DNA of 64,000 nt from Streptomyces netropsis. GTDB taxonomy: Bacteria > Actinomycetota > Actinomycetes > Streptomycetales > Streptomycetaceae. Below, piece by piece: positions 8,081-17,512 of this stretch. A program made the position numbers and the translations under genes. The notes under the pieces are model-generated. The model made no database searches, was not told the DNA's origin, and was given only the letters and a program-made list of their open reading frames with translations. Numbering within the stretch: the first letter of the stretch is position 1; every line of letters starts with the position of its first letter. The DNA is taken from NCBI RefSeq assembly GCF_014203545.1, contig NZ_JACHJG010000017.1, forward strand, positions 62,001 through 126,000, written 5' to 3'.

Positions 8081-8650
8081 TCAACTCGCCTGTTCTGCGG
8101 GAACCTCTGCCGAAACCGGGATTTCTGCCGAGACCTCGGTGTGCGCCTCTCTACGAACCTCCGTGTGGAACCGGCACGCGCTTCCCCCGGTGCGCATGCA
8201 CTCCACGGTGGTCTCCTGGACCTTCACCCCGAGCCCCTCGTACCAGCCGCCCCGCATGTCCAGGCAGGGGCAGTCGTACCCCTCCAGCGAGCGGGCGGCT
8301 TTGAGCATCCGCAGGGCGAAGAACTCGGTGACGACCGTCTCCAGGCTCTCCTCGCCGATCTCCTCGACGTGGCTGCGCATCATCTGCTCAGTCATCATCG
8401 TGCGGGTCAGGCCCGCCACCGCCTTCGCCAGCTCGGCGGGCGAGGAGCCGTCCGGTACGCCGTGGGTGTTCGCGTACCAGGTGCCGACACGACGGCCGAC
8501 GAAGCGCAGTGCCTCGGCGTTGATCTCGTTGGCGGCCTCCTGGCCGAAGCGCTTCTTCACGCCCTGGTACCAGCGGGCGTCGTGCAGCCACCAGAACTGC
8601 CGGAGCGCCGCTGTGAGGTCGTTCTCGGACAGGTTGTCGTCGTCACTCAC
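8081..8650 (-). CDS. Small protein with L-2-amino-thiazoline-4-carboxylate hydrolase/DUF6125-like features
   Basis: Protein of 189 residues of uncertain function. The N-terminal half (FWWLHDARWYQGVKKRFG and AANEINAEALRFVG) resembles families annotated as L-2-amino-thiazoline-4-carboxylic acid hydrolase or DUF6125. The second half carries a cysteine-bearing stretch (YDCPCLD, VECMRTGGSACRFH) that could bind metal or form a nucleophilic site. GTG 8650 overlaps the stop of the KS-like gene (GTGA), so it is translationally coupled to the PKS. It could be an off-loading hydrolase, as no thioesterase is visible in the cluster; that is speculation. The C-terminal 25 residues are a Glu/Val/Ala-rich repeat. 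Confidence 0.55.
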   Translation of the reverse strand: MSDDDNLSENDLTAALRQFWWLHDARWYQGVKKRFGQEAANEINAEALRFVGRRVGTWYANTHGVPDGSSPAELAKAVAGLTRTMMTEQMMRSHVEEIGEESLETVVTEFFALRMLKAARSLEGYDCPCLDMRGGWYEGLGVKVQETTVECMRTGGSACRFHTEVRREAHTEVSAEIPVSAEVPAEQAS

Positions 8651-9198
8651 GCTTCCACCTCGCTCGCTGTGTCCGGCCCGACCAGCAGGGCCGTGGCCGT
8701 GCCGTGCGCGCCGTCCTCCGTCGCCAGTTCCAGCAGCACGATCAGTGCGTCGTCGGCCGCGTCGTCCAGCAGGAGCAGGTCCGCCGTCGCCAGCGCCTCC
8801 TGTTCGGGGTCGCTCTCCGGGCTGAGGCACACCACCGGGCCGACCAGGCCCCAGCGCTTGGCCACGTAACCGATCACGGCGTTGGGCACGGACTGGAAGA
8901 ACAGCAGCGGCTGGACGGACCGGCCGGCGTCCACGGCCTTGGCGACGGCCCGGTCGGTGGCGGTGTCGCCGGCCTTGCTCACGACGAGCACGGCCGTGCG
9001 CCGCTCCCGTCCGGGCTCGGCGGGCGGCTCGCCGTGGGCGCGCCTGAGGCAGCGCTCGGCGGCCTCGGCGGCCAGCGGGGCGAACGACGACACCACGAAC
9101 CCGGCCAGCTTCGGCGGACCCTTGACCGGGTCGTCCCCGGCCTCCGGCCACTCGGCCCGGGACAGGACCGAGAGCCCCTCCACGGACAGCCCGGTCAT
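8647..9198 (-). CDS. Half-size ketosynthase homologue lacking the catalytic Cys (chain-length-factor-like)
   Basis: Protein of 183 residues that matches only the N-terminal part of a beta-ketoacyl synthase. SVPNAVIGYVAKRWGLVGP corresponds to the pre-active-site segment of a KS, but the position of the nucleophilic Cys (usually TACSS) reads PESDP, and the protein stops soon after, without the His residues. Truncated homologues of this kind (PF13723-like) occur in aryl-polyene clusters. ATG 9198 overlaps the stop of the full KS (ATGA), so a 1:1 KS partner is likely. The role, perhaps chain-length control or scaffold, is inferred. Confidence 0.7.
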   Translation of the reverse strand: MTGLSVEGLSVLSRAEWPEAGDDPVKGPPKLAGFVVSSFAPLAAEAAERCLRRAHGEPPAEPGRERRTAVLVVSKAGDTATDRAVAKAVDAGRSVQPLLFFQSVPNAVIGYVAKRWGLVGPVVCLSPESDPEQEALATADLLLLDDAADDALIVLLELATEDGAHGTATALLVGPDTASEVEA

Positions 9199-10349
9199 GC
9201 CGCCACCGCCCCGAGCACCAGGGCGGTGTTGGCCCCGCCGAAGGCCGCGTTGAGGGACAGCACGGCCTGGGGCGCCACCCGCTGGGGGGCGTCCACCACG
9301 AGGTTCAGCTCGCAGGCCGGGTCCGGCCCGAGGTAGCCCGCGTTCACGGGGACGGTTCCTTCCTGGAGCGTCAGCACGGACACCGCGAACTCGACGACCC
9401 CGGAGGCCTCCAGGGTGTGGCCGTGCAGCGACTTGGTGGAGCTGACCGGAACCTTCCGGGCCGCCTCGCCGAAGGCCCGCCGGATCGCGGCCGTCTCGGC
9501 GGAGTCGTTGAGGGGGGTGCCGGTGCCGTGCGCGTTGATGTAGTCGATGTCGTCGGGGGCCAGCCGCGCGCGGCCGAGCGCCGCCTCGATGGCGGCGGCC
9601 ATGCCGAGGCCCTCGGGGTGGGGCTGGCACACGTGGAACGCGTCCCCGGCCCGTCCCCAGCCCAGCAGGGCGGCGATCGGGGTGGCCCCCCGGTCCGCCG
9701 CCGCCTCGGCGGACTCCAGGACCACCGCGCCCAGGCCGTCGCCGAGGAGCAGTCCCTTGCGGTCCTGGCTGAACGAGCGCAGGTGCCCGTCCGCGGCCAG
9801 GGCCCGGCCGGCGTCGAAGAGCGCGTAGGCGTCGGCGTCGACGAAGTAGCCCGCCGCCACCACGACCCGCTCCTCGCGCCCCGCGGCGATCAGGGCTGCC
9901 GCGTCCGCGATGGCGGTGCTCGCCGCGACACAGGCGTTGGTGTACGTACGGGTCGCGTCGCGCAGCCCGCACCGCTCGGCGATCTCGGTGCCGCTGGTGT
10001 GCTGCGCCTGTGCGTGGTGCTCGGGCAGCGTCAGCCTGGGCGGTGCCTGGTCGCCGTGCCGGGCGAAGAGCAGTGGCGTGCGGGCCGCCGCCTCGGCGCC
10101 CAGCCCTGCCCGGCCGATCGCCTGGGTGACCGCGTCGGTGATCTCGTCGATCAGGTGCGGGTCGCCGGGCAGGGTGGCGGCCCGGTCCACCCGCCGCCTG
10201 GCCACGTCGAAGCGGGTGACCGGCCCGAAGGCCGGCTGCCCGGCGGCGAGTCCCTGCCGCAGCGCTTCGAGACCGCGCCCGAAGGCCGTGGTCACGGCAA
10301 GTCCGGTGACGACAACGGGTTTACGCGTGCTGTGCTGCCTTACGGTCAC
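9195..10349 (-). CDS. Beta-ketoacyl-ACP synthase (type II PKS ketosynthase)
   Basis: Elongating ketosynthase of 384 residues, condensing malonyl-ACP with the acyl starter. It has catalytic Cys140 (TYTNACVAAS), His274 (NAHGTGT), Lys306 and His311 (STKSLHGH), and the C-terminal NAAFGGAN. The start at GTG 10349 is set by a perfect AGGAGG 8 bases upstream, and overlaps the ACP gene end by 29 bp; a longer frame to 10406 is less likely. It sits between ACP genes and its half-size partner in one operon. It is divergent from primary FabF in the acceptor region, and the starter (PABA- or nitrobenzoyl-ACP) is inferred. Confidence 0.92.
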   Translation of the reverse strand: MTVRQHSTRKPVVVTGLAVTTAFGRGLEALRQGLAAGQPAFGPVTRFDVARRRVDRAATLPGDPHLIDEITDAVTQAIGRAGLGAEAAARTPLLFARHGDQAPPRLTLPEHHAQAQHTSGTEIAERCGLRDATRTYTNACVAASTAIADAAALIAAGREERVVVAAGYFVDADAYALFDAGRALAADGHLRSFSQDRKGLLLGDGLGAVVLESAEAAADRGATPIAALLGWGRAGDAFHVCQPHPEGLGMAAAIEAALGRARLAPDDIDYINAHGTGTPLNDSAETAAIRRAFGEAARKVPVSSTKSLHGHTLEASGVVEFAVSVLTLQEGTVPVNAGYLGPDPACELNLVVDAPQRVAPQAVLSLNAAFGGANTALVLGAVAA

Positions 10350-10620
10350 TCCCCTCACCTCCTGTTCCGTCGCCCGTCCCGTCCTTGGGGGAGGGAAGGA
10401 CCTCACCGAGGACGCCCAGCGCGTCGTCCAGCGTCGTCATCCGGGCGAGCTGGACGTCGTCGAGGTCCAGCTCCAGGTCGTACCGCTCCTCCAGCGAGTG
10501 GACGAGCCACGCCAGCTCCAGCGAGTCGACGCGCTCGGCTATGTCGCCGGCCTCCCGCTCCCCGTACTCGGCGAGGATCTCGATCAGCAGTTCCTTGGTC
10601 AGGGCGGGTGCGGCGGTCAT
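10321..10620 (-). CDS. Acyl carrier protein (first of two, KS-proximal)
   Basis: Carrier protein of 99 residues; Ser33 in VDSLELAWL is the 4'-phosphopantetheine site. The helical ACP fold covers residues about 8-76. The last 25 residues are a Gly/Asp/Lys-rich tail whose coding sequence overlaps the start of the KS gene. ATG 10620 overlaps the stop of the preceding ACP gene (ATGA). Two different ACPs in tandem may split starter loading and chain extension; which does which is not visible. Confidence 0.88.
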   Translation of the reverse strand: MTAAPALTKELLIEILAEYGEREAGDIAERVDSLELAWLVHSLEERYDLELDLDDVQLARMTTLDDALGVLGEVLPSPKDGTGDGTGGEGSDRKAAQHA

Positions 10621-10877
10621 CGGCCCTGGCCCGCGGTCGCGCGGTCCACTATCTGGGAGACGAAGTCGCCGAGGGTCACCTTGGCCAGGCCCTCCAGCTC
10701 CTCGTCGGTGAACTGGACGTCGTACTTCTCCTCCAGCCGCATCGTGACCTCGGCGAGGGTGAGCGACTCCAGCTCCAGACCCTCGTCGCCGAGCGGGGTC
10801 GCGTCGGTGACGCCGTCGACCTCGTAGTTGAGTTCGCGCAGCACGTCCAGGACGAATTCGCGGGTTTCGGTGCTCAC
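10617..10877 (-). CDS. Acyl carrier protein (second, operon-first)
   Basis: Carrier protein of 86 residues starting at GTG 10877. The phosphopantetheine site is Ser38 in LELESLTLAE, with Glu in place of the usual Asp before Ser. It begins the leftward operon; only 31 bp separate its start from the divergent PPTase start, so the two promoters must overlap. It has the acidic helix II typical of ACPs (MRLEEKYDVQFTDEELE). Together with the next gene it gives the PKS two carriers. Confidence 0.88.
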   Translation of the reverse strand: MSTETREFVLDVLRELNYEVDGVTDATPLGDEGLELESLTLAEVTMRLEEKYDVQFTDEELEGLAKVTLGDFVSQIVDRATAGQGR

Positions 10878-10908
10878 TTGGTTGACTCCTGACTTATGGG
10901 TGTGACGT

Positions 10909-11670
10909 ATGAGTGAGGTCGTGTCGGAGGCCCCGGAGCCGGTCGGCCCGGGCGATGTGGTCGTCGTCCGGCTGACGCACAGCCGGGAGCGGCGGCCGGA
11001 CAGCGCCCCGCTGGTGCGGGAGGCGGCGGCGGACGTCCTGCGGGTGCCACCGGGGGAGATACGGATCGGGCGGGAGCCCGGGGGCCGTCCCCGGCTGGGC
11101 GGCGCGGCCGAGGGGCTGCACGTGAGCGTCAGCCATTGCGCCGGTGTGGTGGCTGTGGCGCTGAGCCGGCTGGGCCCGGTGGGAGTGGATGTCGAACGCC
11201 TGCGTCCGCTGCCGGCCGTGGCGCTGGGCCGCCGTTGGTTCTCGGCGGCCGAGGCCCGGTGGCTCGCGGACCGCCCGGCCCTGGAGCAGCCCGCTGCCTT
11301 CCTGTGGCTGTGGACCCACAAGGAGGCCATCGGGAAGGTGCGCGGCCTGGGGCTATCCGACGGCGGACTGCGCCGTCCGGTGCCGTACCCGGCGGGTTCG
11401 TCGTGGTCGGACGGGCTGTCGCAGCCTGACGGGCTGCTGCACCCGGACGGGCTGTCGTGGACGGACGGACTGCCGTGGACGGACGCTGACCCGTGGACGG
11501 ATGCCCCTCGCCTCGCCCGGTCGCCCGTGCTGGCACCCGTCCCGGGCGATCCGGGAATGAGTACGGCCGCCCCCCGGATACCCGGCGGGTACCTGCTGGC
11601 CGTCGCCGCCGCCGGACCCGCCGCGACAGGCGCGCCGGTCGTGCTGACGGGCCCCGACCCGACGCCTTGA
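10909..11670 (+). CDS. Sfp-type 4'-phosphopantetheinyl transferase with a hexapeptide-repeat insert
   Basis: Activates the two ACPs by transferring 4'-phosphopantetheine from CoA. The 253-residue protein has the family motifs: SVSHCAG, GVDVERL (Mg-binding Asp94 and Glu96) and WLWTHKEAIGKVRGLGL (Lys138, Glu139, Lys143). Residues 165-200 are six imperfect hexapeptides (SWSDGL, SQPDGL, LHPDGL, SWTDGL, PWTDAD, PWTDAP) encoded by an 18-bp tandem repeat, an unusual insert after the core. It is divergent from the ACP operon and convergent with the ligase gene. Function is firm; the repeat is probably a tolerated expansion. Confidence 0.9.
   Translation: MSEVVSEAPEPVGPGDVVVVRLTHSRERRPDSAPLVREAAADVLRVPPGEIRIGREPGGRPRLGGAAEGLHVSVSHCAGVVAVALSRLGPVGVDVERLRPLPAVALGRRWFSAAEARWLADRPALEQPAAFLWLWTHKEAIGKVRGLGLSDGGLRRPVPYPAGSSWSDGLSQPDGLLHPDGLSWTDGLPWTDADPWTDAPRLARSPVLAPVPGDPGMSTAAPRIPGGYLLAVAAAGPAATGAPVVLTGPDPTP
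11401..11508 (+). repeat. 18-bp tandem repeat x6 inside the PPTase gene
   Basis: Six in-frame 18-bp units starting with TCGTGGTCGGACGGGCTG, each encoding a hexapeptide of the form xxx-Asp-Gly-Leu, degenerating towards the 3' end. Length is a multiple of three throughout, so the frame is kept. Confidence 0.9.
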
Positions 11671-11671
11671 T

Positions 11672-11806
11672 CCCGTCAAACGCGCCCCCGTCAAACGCGC
11701 CCCCGTGCCACGCGTCCCCGTGAAACCGGGCCCCGTGGAACGTGATGCCGTGCCACGTGACCACGTGCAACCCGCCCCCGTGCAACGGGATTCCGTACAG
11801 CCCCCC
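11672..11806. repeat. 15-bp tandem repeat x9 between PPTase and ligase genes
   Basis: Nine contiguous 15-bp units of the form CCCGTGNAACGNGNC, the first two identical and the later ones diverging. They fill nearly all of the 161 bp between the two convergent stops. No clear terminator stem was recognised besides this array. On the minus strand the units read as five-residue repeats, discussed under rejected items. Confidence 0.88.
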
Positions 11807-11831
11807 GAACACGCCTTGCCCCCCGTGTGTT

Positions 11832-13262
11832 TCATCGTGTGTACCCGTCCCGCTCCGCGGCCGCCCGCAGGGCGTCCTGGTCGTGCAGTGGCTTGCCCGT
11901 CACCGTGCGGGGCAGCTTCGGCATGACGTACCAGCGGCGCGGCAGCTTGAAGTCGGCGAGCTTCCGGCCGAGCGCCTCCTCGATCCCGTCGAGCGTGGTC
12001 GCGGCCTCCAGCTCCACGTAGGCGTTGATCCCGTCGCCGTACAGGACGACGGCCTCCCGCACACCCGGCAGGGCGGTGAGGGTGTCCTCGACCTCGCTCA
12101 GGTCCACCTTCAGCCCCCGGACGGAGACCTGGGAGTCGAGTCGGCCGCGCACGGTGATCAGGCCGGTGACGTCGTCCATCTCGCCGGCGTCGCGCGTGCG
12201 CAGCCAGCCGTCGGCCCAGCGGCCCGACGGCCGGTCGCCGATGTGGTCGGCGAGGTAGGGGGATTCGGGTGCGGCGACGAGGAGTTCGCCTTCGTCGACG
12301 CGGACCCGGACCCCCGGGGCGGCCCAGCCGGTCGCCGGGCGCATCGCGCCGCTCATGTCGGTGGCGATGACGCCCGTCTCGGTCATGCCGTAGCAGTCGC
12401 CGAGCGGGGCGCTGAACCGGTCGGCGAAGGTGGCGGCGAGCTGCGGACGGGTCCGGCCGCCGCCCGACAGGGCCTGGACGAGCTGGGGCATGCGCGGCGG
12501 CTCGGCCACCGACCCCAGCAGGGTGAACTGCGCGGGCACGCCCATGAGCAGGGTCGGGGCGGGGTGCGCGAGGACGGTGTCCATGACCCCGGCGGGGGTG
12601 GTGCGGGCGGGCAGGGTGAAACGGACGTTGTTGTGGAGGCTGTGCAGCAGCCCCCCGATGAGGCCGTAGGTGTGGGTGAGCGAGCTGAGGGCGACCAGCC
12701 GCCCGCCGGGCCCCGGCATGCCGTCGATCCGTGCGTAGCTGTCGAGCTCGGCGGTCAGGCTCGCGGCCGTGCGGCCGATGGCCTTCGACGGGCCGGTCGT
12801 CCCGGAGCTGAGCTGGAGGAGCAGATGGCCGGTCGCGGCGGGGCGGCCCGGGTACGGCGTGAGGTCCACGTCCACTTGGTGGAAGCCGCGCAGCGCACCG
12901 GCGGACTTCGCGGTGGAGATCAGGAGTTGGGGCGCCGCGGTCTCCAGCGCGCGCTCGGTCTCGGGGGCGGTGAGCCGGTGGTCCAGCAGCGCCGCCTGGG
13001 CGCCGAGCCGCCAGACCGCGAGGAGGTGGACCACGTACGCCAGCGAGGGCGGCAGCCGGAGGGCGGCCGTGCCCCCGGCCCTCAACCCGGCCTGGGTGAG
13101 GGTCGCTTCGCAGTCACGCACGGCGCGGCGGAGGGTGCTGCGGTCGATCTCGCGGTCGAGGACGAGGCAGACGTCGTCCGAGGAGCCGCTCAATAAGGTG
13201 TCGTCGACCCAGTCGGCGCCGGTCGTGGCGCCGGGTAACTGCGTTGCTGCCCCGTGATACAT
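11832..13262 (-). CDS. Adenylate-forming acyl/aryl ligase (starter activation)
   Basis: ANL-superfamily ligase of 476 residues, proposed to activate PABA (or its oxidised form) and load it on an ACP. Motifs: QLSSGTTGPSKAIGR (ATP loop), YGMTETG, GRLDSQVSVRGLKVD, and the catalytic Lys of RTVTGKPL near the C-terminus. ATG 13262 has GGAG 5 bases upstream and is preferred over GTG 13328. Codons 9 and 23 are both TTA (complements of 13236-13238 and 13194-13196), making translation doubly bldA dependent. It is transcribed away from pabAB across an 806-bp intergenic region. It could instead be a CoA ligase. Confidence 0.85.
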   Translation of the reverse strand: MYHGAATQLPGATTGADWVDDTLLSGSSDDVCLVLDREIDRSTLRRAVRDCEATLTQAGLRAGGTAALRLPPSLAYVVHLLAVWRLGAQAALLDHRLTAPETERALETAAPQLLISTAKSAGALRGFHQVDVDLTPYPGRPAATGHLLLQLSSGTTGPSKAIGRTAASLTAELDSYARIDGMPGPGGRLVALSSLTHTYGLIGGLLHSLHNNVRFTLPARTTPAGVMDTVLAHPAPTLLMGVPAQFTLLGSVAEPPRMPQLVQALSGGGRTRPQLAATFADRFSAPLGDCYGMTETGVIATDMSGAMRPATGWAAPGVRVRVDEGELLVAAPESPYLADHIGDRPSGRWADGWLRTRDAGEMDDVTGLITVRGRLDSQVSVRGLKVDLSEVEDTLTALPGVREAVVLYGDGINAYVELEAATTLDGIEEALGRKLADFKLPRRWYVMPKLPRTVTGKPLHDQDALRAAAERDGYTR

Positions 13263-14068
13263 CGATGCTCCAGAGTGTGAAGCCCGCACCGGCGGGCGCC
13301 CGTTGCCGGGCCGCACAGAAGGTTGCACGGAGGCTGGCGACTTACGCGAGTGAATTATCGAAGGTGCGCCTGCGTCTTGCGGGATCGAGCCGTCTTCCCC
13401 CGTCTCGATCTATGACGCCGCGCCACCCGGCCACGGTTGCCCCCGTACACGAAAGCCACCGTAGACGCGGCCTCGCGAGTGCGCAACAACTGTCCGAGAG
13501 CACCCCCGGTAACCCCCCGTTATCCATCCGTAATACGTCGGGATTTGGCCGTCCCGACTGGAAACATGCCATCGTTCCTGGCAAGACGCTATCGATCAAA
13601 TGACGTGCGTCACATTAGGGCAAACATCCTGCGGATGTTGCTAGGTTGATTTCCCGTCACTGCCGGGGCCCCGTCGTGGGGCGTGGGCGGTTGAGGGTCA
13701 ACTCCGCTTGGACAGTGCCGTGGTACGGGGGTATGAGGGCCATGTTCACGAGTAGCGAGCAGCGAGAAGTTCGGGGCCGGCGGGTGGGGCGGCGCGCCGG
13801 GCCATGAGGGTCACCCGGGTCGGCGAAACGGAATATGCAAGCTCTGTTTTCACCTGGATGTGATCTGCGCGATCCATTGTGGCCGTGTCCCGTCATGTTG
13901 CCGGACGGTCGTCTTCCGGGTGGCCCGTCCAATTCGGCGCCCATGTTGTCACCGTTAATTTCGTGTGAATTATTTTTTTGCGCTGGGAATAGTCGGCCGA
14001 AGGTCGGCTCCGCCATTGATGTCTTGGCCTTGATTCGGCCCGCTGATTCATCCAGGGAGAGTCCTTGC
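13263..14068. other. Divergent intergenic region of the cluster (ligase / pabAB)
   Basis: This 806-bp stretch carries no credible gene. It should contain the promoters for the leftward ligase and the rightward pabAB-pabC-MaoC-DAHP synthase set. Two short perfect inverted repeats lie at 13601-13612 and 13623-13639. A marked AT-rich pocket at about 13950-13985 contains TAATT...AATTA and a run of seven T, about 90 bp before pabAB. No regulator gene is nearby. Confidence 0.6.
13601..13639. promoter_or_regulatory. Paired inverted repeats, candidate operator
   Basis: TGACG-TG-CGTCA (13601-13612) and AACATCC-TGC-GGATGTT (13623-13639) are two perfect palindromes 10 bp apart in the divergent region. 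They are the most symmetrical elements there. Binding protein unknown. Confidence 0.4.
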
Positions 14069-16182
<2,114 letters not shown>

Positions 16183-16186
<4 letters not shown>

Positions 16187-16998
16187 CCACGACAGCAACG
16201 CCGACCGTGTTCGTCGCCGGGCCCTCGGGGCGGCTGACGGAGGAGAGGCCCCCCGTCGCCTCCCGGCTGCTGGCCGCCGATTCCTGGCTCGTCCAGGACG
16301 GCGCGGCCCGCGCCGTCGAGGGCCACCGGCGGCGGTTCGCGGCCGCCTGCGCCGAGGCCGGCGGCCCGTCCGCCGAGGAGGTGGACAGGTTCTGGGACGC
16401 GGCGCTGAGCCGGCTGCCCGCCACGGGGGAGTGGTTCCCGAGGGCGGAGCTGGTGGCGGACGGGGACGGGACACGGCTCCAGTTCCGCGTCCGCCCCGCC
16501 CCCGCCCGCACCCGCTCCGTACAGGTGTGGATCTCCGGGCGGAGCGATCAGCGGACGCTGCCCCGCCGCAAGGGGCCGGACCTCGACCACCTCGGCGAGC
16601 TGCGGGCCGCCGCGATCGCGGCCGGGGCGAACGAGGCGCTGCTCACCACCCCCTCCGGCCTGGTCCTGGAGGGCGCCACCGCCAACCTCCTGTGGTGGGA
16701 CGGCGACGCACTCTGTGCCGTCGACCCCACGCTGCGCGTCCTGCCCGGCGTCACCAGCGCCTGGGTGCTGAAGCTGGCCGCCGAGCGGGGCATCCCGGTG
16801 CGCCTGCGCCGCGCCGTGCCGACCGACCTGGCCGGCCGCGAGGCGTGGTTCACCAACGCCCTGCACGGCATCCGCCCGGTCACCTGCTGGGTGGGTTCCG
16901 ACGTGCGGCCCGGCCCGCCCCGGCTGGCCGCCGCCTGGCAGGCCGAGTGGCTGGCCGCCGCCACCCCACTGCCACACCTTCACCACCGGAGCGCCTGA
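16183..16998 (+). CDS. pabC: 4-amino-4-deoxychorismate lyase (aminotransferase class IV)
   Basis: PLP enzyme of 271 residues that would release pyruvate from aminodeoxychorismate to give PABA. It has the class IV layout: PLP Lys about residue 130 (LPRRKGPDL), LVLEGATANLLW and the LPGVTSAWVL segment. ATG 16183 overlaps the pabAB stop, indicating translational coupling. The C-terminus is a short His/Pro-rich tail. The symbol reflects the context with pabAB; other class IV aminotransferases (branched-chain, D-amino acid) are less likely. Confidence 0.85.
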
Positions 16999-16999
16999 G

Positions 17000-17455
17000 A
17001 TGCCCCTGGACCCCTCCTTCATCGGCCGTACCTACCCGCCCACGCCCCCGTACGAGGTGAGCCGCGAGAAGATCCGCGAGTTCGCCGAGGCCGTGGGCGA
17101 CCTCCACCCCGCCTACACCGACCCCGTCGCCGCCCGTGCCCTCGGCCACGACGACGTGATCGCCCCGCCGACCTTCCCCTTCACCATCGCCCACCGGGCC
17201 GCCGACCAGGTCGTCCAGGACCCCGAGCTGGGTCTCGACTTCAGCCGCGTGGTCCACAGCGACCAGCGGTTCGACTACACCCGTCCGATGCGGGCGGGCG
17301 ACCGGGTGTCGGTCGTCACGACCGTCGAGTCGGCCGGGTCGCTGGGCGGCAGCGACATCCTCGGGGTGCGCGGCGATGTGATCGACGCCGTCGGGGAGCA
17401 CGTGGTGACCGTGCGCATGAGGATCGTCGCGCGCGGCGCCGACCGGAAAGGCTGA
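17000..17455 (+). CDS. MaoC-like (R)-hydratase/dehydratase, PKS dehydratase
   Basis: Hot-dog-fold protein of 151 residues, predicted to dehydrate beta-hydroxyacyl-ACP to enoyl-ACP and so create the polyene double bonds. Asp and His of the hydratase motif are seen in AVGDLHPAYTDPVAAR, and FDYTRPMRAGDRV is the second conserved strand region, as in MaoC N-terminal/HadA-type proteins. ATG 17000 comes one base after the pabC stop. Active single-domain MaoC dehydratases usually work as homo- or heterodimers; no partner is visible here. Confidence 0.85.
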   Translation: MPLDPSFIGRTYPPTPPYEVSREKIREFAEAVGDLHPAYTDPVAARALGHDDVIAPPTFPFTIAHRAADQVVQDPELGLDFSRVVHSDQRFDYTRPMRAGDRVSVVTTVESAGSLGGSDILGVRGDVIDAVGEHVVTVRMRIVARGADRKG

Positions 17456-17512
17456 CGGGCGGGTCGGGTCCCTGGACATGGCAACCGCCCCACAGGAAAC
17501 GGATACCGGATC

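Noticed and set aside
11129..11812. A minus-strand frame reading the 15-bp array as five-residue repeats (GAFDG, FHG type) like a pentapeptide-repeat protein
   Set aside because: It lacks the A(N/D)LxG consensus, runs antisense into the PPTase gene and is explained by the 15-bp period alone.
13835..14068. N-terminal extension of PabAB
   Set aside because: The added residues are not similar to amidotransferases and cross an AT-rich noncoding stretch; AGGGAGA precedes ATG 14069, which begins the conserved MRTLIVDNYDSF.
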